This document shows positions 27,121-33,946 of a DNA stretch of 64,000 nucleotides, piece after piece. How positions within the stretch are numbered: the stretch's first letter is position 1; each line of letters begins with the position of its first letter. A program made the translations under genes and the position numbers. The stretch is from positions 620,001-684,000 of the forward strand of contig NZ_CP110005.1 of NCBI RefSeq assembly GCF_025947225.1. Reading direction: 5' to 3'. The notes beneath the pieces were generated by a model. That model had not been told where the DNA came from, ran no database searches, and saw only the letters and a list, made by a program, of their open reading frames with translations. Source of the DNA: Flavobacterium sp. N2270. Lineage in GTDB: Bacteria > Bacteroidota > Bacteroidia > Flavobacteriales > Flavobacteriaceae.

Positions 27121-27702
27121 ATGAAAATCGGATTGTATTTCGGAACATTTAACCCTATTCACATTGGACATTTAATTATAGCCAATCATATGGCGGAACA
27201 TTCTGATTTAGACCAAATTTGGATGGTGGTTACACCTCATAATCCTCACAAAAAAAAGAATACACTTTTAGACGATTACCATCGTTTAGAAATGGTGCAT
27301 TTGGCCACTAAAGAGTATACAAAAATTCAACCTTCTGATATTGAATTTAAGTTAACCCAACCAAATTATACGGTAAATACTTTGGCTCATTTACAAGAAA
27401 AATTTCCTAAATATGAATTTTCTTTAATTATGGGCGAAGACAATCTAAATTCGCTTCATAAATGGAAAAACTATGAAGTTATTCTTAATAATCATAACGT
27501 TTATGTTTATCCTAGATTAAATTCTGGTGAAATGGATGACCAATTTGCTAATCATCCAAAAATTCACAGAATTGGTGCTCCAGTAATTGAATTATCTTCT
27601 ACATTTATTCGCGAAAGCATTAAAAACGGAAAAAATATTGTTCCCATGTTACCGAAAGAGGTTTGGGAATATGTGGAGCATAATTTGTTTTATAAGAAGT
27701 AA
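27121..27702 (+). CDS. nadD: nicotinate-nucleotide adenylyltransferase
   Basis: 193 residues. It adenylates nicotinate mononucleotide in NAD synthesis. The nucleotidyltransferase motifs GTFNPIHIGH (8-17) and SSTFIRE near the C-terminus are present. It ends 2 bases before the convergent lysR gene, with no visible terminator. Confidence 0.96.
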   Translation: MKIGLYFGTFNPIHIGHLIIANHMAEHSDLDQIWMVVTPHNPHKKKNTLLDDYHRLEMVHLATKEYTKIQPSDIEFKLTQPNYTVNTLAHLQEKFPKYEFSLIMGEDNLNSLHKWKNYEVILNNHNVYVYPRLNSGEMDDQFANHPKIHRIGAPVIELSSTFIRESIKNGKNIVPMLPKEVWEYVEHNLFYKK

Positions 27703-27704
27703 TG

Positions 27705-28604
27705 TTAACTTAAAATATAAGCACTAATTTCTTCTTTCATTTCATTCAAAACGATATTCAAAGCATCATTTTTTCGAGATAGTATATAGATTTCTGTAGA
27801 AGGCATTTTAGCACTATCCCAAATTAATTGTAACTGATTATTTTTTAAATACGGTTTTGCATTAATATCCCAAACTACTGAAACACCTGAATTTTCAACT
27901 AATGTAGACAACATTTCCGATTCAGATGGAATGATATAATTAGAAACCATTGAAGGTCTTTTTTTATCAAATACATGCAACCAAAATAATTTTACATGAG
28001 GAATTCTAGCATCAAAATTATACCACTTTTGTTGATTTAACCAATTTTCGATGGTCGTATAATTTTCTTTTTTGATTTCTTTCTTAACATCTTTTAAATC
28101 TAAATCGTTACTCGCAACGACGATTTGTTTTATTTTACCTAATTCTTTCTGAACCGTATCAAAAGTGTCAAACTTTTTGGTAACAATGGCAAAGTCTATT
28201 TTTTTATCATTCACTAAACTGAATAATTCATCATTTTCTCCATAAGTGAAATCAATAAAATCGAATTTTGAAATTAACTTTGTTCCAATACTAGCAAATA
28301 AATGTTTTGATATTCCGATAGAAACTAACTTGTTTGAACTAAATGCTTTTTCACGGAAACCATTTTCCACACTTTCCAAACGGTCTAAAGCTTCAATAAT
28401 TAAATTGTTTAGTAATTTTGCATACTCAGTTGGCTCCACACCTTTTGATTTTCTATTGAATAATTTATAACCTACATGTGCTTCTAACATGGCTATTTGC
28501 TGACTTACTGCAGGTTGACTGATAAATAATTCTTTTGCTGCTTGCGAAAAATTTCCGTTTTTATAAACAGATTTAAAAGTTCTGTACCATTCTAAATTTA
28601 CCAT
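27705..28604 (-). CDS. LysR family transcriptional regulator
   Basis: 299 residues: winged helix-turn-helix at 1-62 (GNFSQAAKELFISQPAVSQQIAMLE) and a periplasmic-binding-protein-like effector domain. It is divergent from a DJ-1-like and an alcohol dehydrogenase gene. The 87-base gap contains a T-N11-A inverted repeat (28648-28662), placed so that one bound dimer would touch both promoters. It therefore probably controls those genes and itself, perhaps in response to a reactive aldehyde. The effector is inferred, not seen. Confidence 0.9.
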   Translation of the reverse strand: MVNLEWYRTFKSVYKNGNFSQAAKELFISQPAVSQQIAMLEAHVGYKLFNRKSKGVEPTEYAKLLNNLIIEALDRLESVENGFREKAFSSNKLVSIGISKHLFASIGTKLISKFDFIDFTYGENDELFSLVNDKKIDFAIVTKKFDTFDTVQKELGKIKQIVVASNDLDLKDVKKEIKKENYTTIENWLNQQKWYNFDARIPHVKLFWLHVFDKKRPSMVSNYIIPSESEMLSTLVENSGVSVVWDINAKPYLKNNQLQLIWDSAKMPSTEIYILSRKNDALNIVLNEMKEEISAYILS

Positions 28605-28623
28605 GATATAAATATATTTATCA

Positions 28624-28631
28624 CAAACATA
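28624..28631 (-). promoter_or_regulatory. lysR promoter -7 element
   Basis: Minus-strand TATGTTTG, an exact TAnnTTTG match, 20 bases before the regulator's start. Confidence 0.5.
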
Positions 28632-28644
28632 ATTTAAATTATTT

Positions 28645-28673
28645 TTGCTAATACCACATTAGTCGTAATTTTG
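28645..28673 (+). promoter_or_regulatory. promoter of the DJ-1/alcohol dehydrogenase operon
   Basis: TTG, an 18-base spacer, then TAATTTTG: both Bacteroidota elements are present. The spacer carries the LysR box. The start codon is 19 bases downstream. Confidence 0.6.
28648..28662. promoter_or_regulatory. LysR-type box CTAAT-N5-ATTAG
   Basis: A perfect inverted repeat with the T-N11-A spacing that LysR proteins recognise. It falls in the spacer of the rightward promoter (TTG 28645-28647, TAATTTTG 28666-28673) and at the -33 region of the leftward lysR promoter. Confidence 0.6.
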
Positions 28674-28691
28674 TAAAAAATATAACAAAAC

Positions 28692-29480
28692 ATGAAACGC
28701 ATAGCATTAGCATTAATCGTAATTTTGACAGTAAGTTGTAAAGACAAAGAAAATACAACTGAAACAACACAAGAAAGTCAAATAACAAAAAAAGAAACTA
28801 TGAAAAAGGTATTATTTGTATTAACTAGTCACGAAGACTTAGGAAACACAGGAGAAAAAACAGGGTTTTGGATAGAAGAATTTGCAGCACCTTATTATGA
28901 ATTAGCAGATAAAGGAATCGAAATTACAATTGCATCACCTAATGGCGGACAACCTCCAATTGACCCAAAAAGTGCTGATCCAAGTTCAGCGACTGAAGAC
29001 ACTAAAAGATTTAATGGTGATGCTGCATTACAACAAAAATTAGCAAAAACAGTTAAATTAGCTGATATTAATGAAGCGGATTATGATGCTGTATTCTATC
29101 CAGGTGGACATGGACCATTATGGGATTTAGTATCTGACAAAAATTCAATATCTTTAATCGAATCTTTTTACACAAATAACAAACCAGTTGCTTTTGTATG
29201 TCACGCTCCAGCGGTATTAAAAAATGTAAAAGTAAGTGGTGAATATTTAGTGAAAGGTAAAAAAGTAACTGGTTTTACTAATGAAGAAGAGGAAGCAGTT
29301 GGTTTAACCAAAGTAGTTCCTTTCTTATTAGAAGATGCTTTAAAAGCTAATGGTGCAGCATACAGTAAAGGTGAAAATTGGGCGCCTTATGCTGTTGAAG
29401 ACGGCTTGTTAATTACAGGACAAAATCCGGCTTCTTCTAAATTAGTAGCTCAAAAATTATTAGAACAATTAAAAAAATAA
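28692..29480 (+). CDS. DJ-1/PfpI family protein with lipoprotein signal
   Basis: 262 residues. Residues 1-16 form a lipoprotein signal (LTVSC, lipid cysteine C16) with a linker to about 36; then a class I glutamine-amidotransferase-like domain with nucleophile C170 in FVCHAPA, followed by H171, and an acidic partner at 62-63. The closest functional group is Hsp31/HchA-like glyoxalase III and deglycase enzymes, normally cytoplasmic. A second in-frame ATG at residue 37 would give a cytoplasmic form. Cotranscribed with an alcohol dehydrogenase (4-base gap), which fits removal of methylglyoxal or related aldehydes. Confidence 0.85.
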   Translation: MKRIALALIVILTVSCKDKENTTETTQESQITKKETMKKVLFVLTSHEDLGNTGEKTGFWIEEFAAPYYELADKGIEITIASPNGGQPPIDPKSADPSSATEDTKRFNGDAALQQKLAKTVKLADINEADYDAVFYPGGHGPLWDLVSDKNSISLIESFYTNNKPVAFVCHAPAVLKNVKVSGEYLVKGKKVTGFTNEEEEAVGLTKVVPFLLEDALKANGAAYSKGENWAPYAVEDGLLITGQNPASSKLVAQKLLEQLKK

Positions 29481-29484
29481 AAAA

Positions 29485-30663
29485 ATGAACAATTTCGAAT
29501 TATATAATCCAGTAAATTATGTCTTTGGAAAAGGACAAATTGAAAAATTAAAAGACTTAGTACCTTCAAACACAAAAATTCTTATCGCTTACGGTGGTGG
29601 AAGTATCTTCAAAAATGGTGTTTATGACCAAGTAAAAGCTGCTTTAGGAACACAATTTGAAGAAAATAATATTGTAGAATTTGGTGGAATAGAACCAAAT
29701 CCAAGATATGAAACCTTAATGAAAGCTGTTGCAATTATCCGCGATCAAAAAATCGGATTCGTTTTAGCAGTTGGTGGTGGAAGTGTAATTGACGGTACAA
29801 AATTTATTTCTGCAGCCGTTAATTATAAAGGTGATGCTGCTGAAATTTTACGAAAAAGAATATTATTTACAGATTTAGCAGAAGTAATTCCTTTTGGAAC
29901 GGTTTTAACGTTACCAGCAACAGGTTCAGAAATGAATTCAGGAGCAGTAGTAACCATTAATGAAACACAAGAAAAATTAACTTTAGGTGGAAGTGCTTTG
30001 TTTCCAAAATTCTCTATCGTTGATCCAACAGTAATTACATCTTTACCAAAACGTCAATTACAAAATGGAGTTGTTGATGCTTTTACGCACGTAATGGAAC
30101 AATACTTAACGTATACTCATGATGCACTTTTACAAGACAGAATTGCAGAGGGAATTTTACAAACATTAGTAGAAATTGGACCAAAAGTAGTTGAAAATCC
30201 AACCGACTATAAATTGGCTTCTAATTTTGTTTGGTCTGCAACTATGGCTTTAAACGGATTAATCCAAAAAGGTGTTCCTTCCGATTGGGCAACGCATATG
30301 ATTGGTCATGAATTAACCGCTTTATACGAAATTGATCATGCGAGAACATTAGCGATTATTGGTCCAAACTTATATAAAGTAATGTTTGAAACTAAAAAAG
30401 ACAAATTAGCACAATTTGGAAAACGCGTTTGGAACATACAAGAAGGTTCAACAGAAGAAATAGCTAAAAAAGCAATTGAAAAAACAGTTGAATTTTTCCA
30501 CACTATGGGAATGAAAACTAAATTATCTGAAAACACAGATGACTATGCAAAAACGGCAGACTTCATTGTAAATCGTTTTGAAGAAAGAGGTTGGAAAGCT
30601 TTAGGAGAAAAACAAAACATTACTCCAGAAAAAGTAAGAGAAATTGTAGAAATGAGCTATTAA
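29485..30663 (+). CDS. iron-dependent alcohol dehydrogenase, YqhD/BdhA type
   Basis: 392 residues, group III iron-containing alcohol dehydrogenase. The nucleotide-binding GGGSVIDGTKF and the metal-ligand region DAFTHVMEQY...HMIGHELTALYEIDHARTLAI (histidines and aspartate) are intact. YqhD-like enzymes reduce short aldehydes with NADPH and protect from electrophiles. It follows the DJ-1-like gene and is probably under the same LysR protein. Confidence 0.92.
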   Translation: MNNFELYNPVNYVFGKGQIEKLKDLVPSNTKILIAYGGGSIFKNGVYDQVKAALGTQFEENNIVEFGGIEPNPRYETLMKAVAIIRDQKIGFVLAVGGGSVIDGTKFISAAVNYKGDAAEILRKRILFTDLAEVIPFGTVLTLPATGSEMNSGAVVTINETQEKLTLGGSALFPKFSIVDPTVITSLPKRQLQNGVVDAFTHVMEQYLTYTHDALLQDRIAEGILQTLVEIGPKVVENPTDYKLASNFVWSATMALNGLIQKGVPSDWATHMIGHELTALYEIDHARTLAIIGPNLYKVMFETKKDKLAQFGKRVWNIQEGSTEEIAKKAIEKTVEFFHTMGMKTKLSENTDDYAKTADFIVNRFEERGWKALGEKQNITPEKVREIVEMSY

Positions 30664-30683
30664 ACAACTCATTTTATAGCAAC

Positions 30684-30718
30684 AAAAAAGCGTTTAAAAT
30701 ATTTTAAACGCTTTTTTT
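30684..30718 (+). terminator. terminator after the alcohol dehydrogenase
   Basis: A long stem built on AAAAGCGTTTAAAA/TTTTAAACGCTTTT with T-run on the plus strand; near-symmetric. It closes the detoxification operon. Confidence 0.9.
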
Positions 30719-30872
30719 ACAACTTAAAATAGATAACCTAAACCATTCACAAAGTTGAAACAATTTAAAACAAAACGAAATAATAAAAATTAAATTGCTC
30801 AATTCTTAAACTTTAACATTTTTTAAAAATGTTTAGCTTCTTAATCACTTTTTAATATTGAAACTATTTCTT

Positions 30873-30880
30873 TACCTTTG
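30873..30880 (+). promoter_or_regulatory. gpsA promoter -7 element
   Basis: TACCTTTG, an exact TAnnTTTG match, 25 bases before ATG 30905. It overlaps an alternative TTG start at 30878, which is therefore excluded. Confidence 0.55.
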
Positions 30881-30904
30881 AATTTCCAAAAAAATGGAAC
30901 TACA

Positions 30905-31900
30905 ATGGAAAAAAATCCAAAATTTGCAGTTATAGGCGGAGGAAGTTGGGCTACTGCTATTGCAAAAATGCTTTGTGAAAACCAAACTGAAATTGCATGG
31001 TACATGAGAAGTACTTATGCTGTTGAACATATTAAACACCAATATCATAACCCTAATTACTTAAGTTCAGTAGAGTTTGATGTTAAAAAACTAAAACTTA
31101 CAAATGATATTAATGAAGCTGTAGCTTATGCAGATTATATCATATTTGCTATTCCTTCTGCTTTTTTAAGTGGTGAATTGGAGAATCTAACTCAAAGTTT
31201 AGAAGGAAAAGTAATATTTTCAGCAATTAAAGGAATTGTTCCTGAAACAAGCTTAATTGTTGGTGAACATTTTCATCAAAAATTCAACGTTCCATACGAA
31301 AATATAGGCGTTTTAACTGGTCCTTGTCATGCTGAAGAGGTTGCAATGGAGAGGTTATCTTATTTAACTTTAGCTTGTGGTGATAAAGAAAAGGCCAAAT
31401 TAATGGCAAAAAACGTAAGTTCAGATTATATAAAAACTAAAACTTCAGACGATATAATTGGCACAGAATATGCCGCAATGTTAAAAAACATTTATGCAAT
31501 TTCTGCTGGTATTGCACATGGTTTAGGTTATGGAGATAACTTTCAATCGGTTTTGATGAGTAATGGAATTCGCGAAATGAAAAAATTCATTAGTAAAGTT
31601 CATAAAATGAAACGTAACATTAATAATTCGGCTTACTTAGGTGATTTATTAGTAACAGGCTATTCTGTTTTTTCTAGAAATAGAATGTTTGGAAACATGA
31701 TTGGCAAAGGATACACTGTAAAATCGGCACAAATGGAAATGAGTATGGTGGCTGAAGGGTATTACGCAACTAAAAGTGCTTATTTGTTAAATCAAAAGCA
31801 CGGAGCAAAAACGCCAATTATTGATGCTGTTTATGCTATTTTATATGAAGGAAAAGAGCCAAAAGCTGTGTTTAAAAAACTAGCAGATAAATTAGATTAA
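30905..31900 (+). CDS. gpsA: glycerol-3-phosphate dehydrogenase [NAD(P)+]
   Basis: 331 residues from the chosen start (MEKNPKFAVIGGGSW). It reduces dihydroxyacetone phosphate to sn-glycerol 3-phosphate for phospholipid synthesis. The Rossmann motif GGGSWATAIA, the GPCHAEE segment and the catalytic-lysine region MLKNIYAISAGIAHGLGYGDN are present. A longer frame starting at 30878 overlaps the promoter. Single gene with a terminator at 31928-31974. Confidence 0.96.
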   Translation: MEKNPKFAVIGGGSWATAIAKMLCENQTEIAWYMRSTYAVEHIKHQYHNPNYLSSVEFDVKKLKLTNDINEAVAYADYIIFAIPSAFLSGELENLTQSLEGKVIFSAIKGIVPETSLIVGEHFHQKFNVPYENIGVLTGPCHAEEVAMERLSYLTLACGDKEKAKLMAKNVSSDYIKTKTSDDIIGTEYAAMLKNIYAISAGIAHGLGYGDNFQSVLMSNGIREMKKFISKVHKMKRNINNSAYLGDLLVTGYSVFSRNRMFGNMIGKGYTVKSAQMEMSMVAEGYYATKSAYLLNQKHGAKTPIIDAVYAILYEGKEPKAVFKKLADKLD

Positions 31901-31927
31901 TTTTTTTCGAAATTAGTCGTCATATAC

Positions 31928-31974
31928 AAAAACAGACTTAACAATTTGAAATTCAAAAAGTTAGTCTGTTTTTT
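31928..31974 (+). terminator. gpsA terminator
   Basis: Arms AAAAACAGACTTAAC and GTTAGTCTGTTTTT with a one-base bulge and a 17-nt loop, followed by T-rich sequence. Confidence 0.75.
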
Positions 31975-32030
31975 GTTTTTTGACAATTCTTTATAAAACA
32001 CTGATTTTCAGCCAATTAAAACATCTTGCC

Positions 32031-32058
32031 TTGGAGAAAAAATCATGTAGTAAATTTG
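32031..32058 (+). promoter_or_regulatory. TerC gene promoter
   Basis: TTG, exactly 17 bases, then TAAATTTG: a full match to the Bacteroidota -33/-7 promoter. Predicted leader of about 8 nt before ATG 32073. Confidence 0.65.
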
Positions 32059-32072
32059 TAAAAAAGTAATCT

Positions 32073-33050
32073 ATGGACCATTTAATAAATCATCCTGTAA
32101 TTTTAGGAATATTCTCAGTTGTAATCATAGCAATGTTATTGCTAGATTTAGGTGTTTTAAACAAAAAAAGTCACGCAATATCTAATAGAGAAGCTGCACT
32201 TTGGTCAGCAACTTGGATTTCATTAGCAATGGGTTTTAGTGGAATTATTTATTATTATTTGGGTGCAGAACAATTCATGCAATTTCAAGGAGCCTATTGG
32301 ATAGAAAAAGCACTTTCTGTAGATAATCTTTTTGTATTCATTTTAGTTTTTGGATATTTCAATGTCGCTAAAGAAGCGCAACACAAAGTGTTATTTTGGG
32401 GAGTACTCGGAGCTTTGTTTTTTAGAGCTATATTTATTTTTACTGGGGTTTGGATTTTAAATTACACGTATTTACCAGAAATGGAGCTTTTTGGTCATTT
32501 AGTAAAAATTAATTATTTACTAACTATTTTTGGTGTTATCTTAATTGTTGCCGGAATCAAATCGTGGTTTAGTCATAGTGAAGACGATGGCGATAAAGAT
32601 TTCTCAAAAAGCCCAGGTTCAAAGTTAGTTCATAAACTTTTTACAGTAAGTAAGAATTTTGATGGTGATAAGTTTTTTACAATACAAAACGGGTTAAAAA
32701 TGGCTACTCCACTTTTTGTTGTTGTTGTTATAATTGAATTTACCGATTTGCTTTTTGCTGTTGACAGTATTCCTGCAATTTTTGCCATTGCACCTGATGA
32801 TCCGTTTATTTTATACACATCCAACATATTTGCTATTTTAGGGCTTCGTTCGCTTTATTTTCTTTTGGCCAACTTCATGTATATGTTTAGCCGTTTGCAT
32901 TACGGATTAGCGCTTATTTTAACATTTATAGGTGTAAAAATGATTATTGCTCCGTTGTTTCATATTTCATCAATGGTTTCTCTTGGAGTTGTAGGTGGAA
33001 TTTTAGTAATTTCAATAGTTTGGTCATTACTAATTCCGTATAAAGAATAG
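32073..33050 (+). CDS. TerC family membrane protein (Alx-like)
   Basis: 325 residues with about nine transmembrane segments. The TerC signatures EKALSVDNLFVFILVF (84-99 region) and EFTDLLFAVDSIPAIFAI are intact, with the acidic membrane residues that bind metal. Alx/TerC/MeeF proteins export manganese or are linked to tellurite resistance and metallation of exported proteins. No yybP-ykoY riboswitch is seen upstream; the leader is too short to hold one. Confidence 0.93.
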   Translation: MDHLINHPVILGIFSVVIIAMLLLDLGVLNKKSHAISNREAALWSATWISLAMGFSGIIYYYLGAEQFMQFQGAYWIEKALSVDNLFVFILVFGYFNVAKEAQHKVLFWGVLGALFFRAIFIFTGVWILNYTYLPEMELFGHLVKINYLLTIFGVILIVAGIKSWFSHSEDDGDKDFSKSPGSKLVHKLFTVSKNFDGDKFFTIQNGLKMATPLFVVVVIIEFTDLLFAVDSIPAIFAIAPDDPFILYTSNIFAILGLRSLYFLLANFMYMFSRLHYGLALILTFIGVKMIIAPLFHISSMVSLGVVGGILVISIVWSLLIPYKE

Positions 33051-33064
33051 TTTTCACAAAAAGC

Positions 33065-33901
33065 TTATTCAAAATAAACATTTGGATTATTTGTTATTTT
33101 TAAATCAAGAATGTACTTTTTAAAGGTTTCTTTCTTTTTGTCGTCCCATTTTTTTATTAACGGGTCACTAAGTTCTTTTAACACAATTTTATTTAGAACT
33201 TCTTTTTCCATTCCTTCTTTATGGCCACTTTCAAAACCTTTCAAATCGTCTAAATGCTCCATCCAAAATTGAAAAAATCCGTTTTCAGTAGTATGTACAA
33301 CTTGCTTTAAAACGATATAACTTTTTTTTGTTATTAATTCTTCTTCTTTAAAAGAATTAAAAAGTTCTTGAGCAACTTTATTTAGTAGTTTTTCGTTTTT
33401 AGTTACAATTAAAAAATCGGCATAAGCATATAAAGTTCTTACAGAACGATCACCTGCGTCATATTTCGCTTTTAATCCCGAAGAATTATAATCCGACAGC
33501 GTTGCTTTTTTTCCTTCATTAACAATTGAAGCCGCATCAACATTTACTCCTGTATGATGCAAGAAGTTTTTATTTTTATCAAAATACAAAAGTATGGGTA
33601 CACTTTCAAAATGAAGGTTGGCATTTGTAATAAAAATATTATCTTCAACTGACAATGAATCGTTTGTATTCATAGCATAATTGATGAATTTCTTATTGTA
33701 ATACGTGTACACTAGAGAATCGTTTTTTAGTAAATCTCCCAAACGTTTACAAACCGAACATTCTGAATTGTAATACTCAATGAAAACAGGTTTATTTTGT
33801 TCATTAGCTTTTTTAAAAGCCTCAGAAAGAGTAGGTTCAAAAACAACTTGTGCATTACTTAAAGTAGTAGTAAAAAGAAGAAACAAGAGAAACCTTTTCA
33901 T
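33065..33901 (-). CDS. exported thioredoxin-like protein
   Basis: 278 residues from the chosen start (MKRFLLFLLF), which gives a proper signal peptide ending SNAQ; the frame extends 9 codons farther upstream. A thioredoxin-like domain carries C48-x-x-C51 in ECSVCKR, followed by a helical C-terminal half of no known family. Such periplasmic proteins (DUF255/thioredoxin-7 like) reduce or sort protein disulfides. It ends 15 bases from the convergent terC gene and lies downstream of the GH92 gene. Confidence 0.85.
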   Translation of the reverse strand: MKRFLLFLLFTTTLSNAQVVFEPTLSEAFKKANEQNKPVFIEYYNSECSVCKRLGDLLKNDSLVYTYYNKKFINYAMNTNDSLSVEDNIFITNANLHFESVPILLYFDKNKNFLHHTGVNVDAASIVNEGKKATLSDYNSSGLKAKYDAGDRSVRTLYAYADFLIVTKNEKLLNKVAQELFNSFKEEELITKKSYIVLKQVVHTTENGFFQFWMEHLDDLKGFESGHKEGMEKEVLNKIVLKELSDPLIKKWDDKKKETFKKYILDLKITNNPNVYFE

Positions 33902-33946
33902 AAATATATTTTTAAATAAGCACTGCAAAAATTAAACCAAAATATT

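Noticed and set aside
31975..32072. Riboswitch before the TerC gene
   Set aside because: The promoter at 32031-32058 leaves a leader of only about 8 nt.
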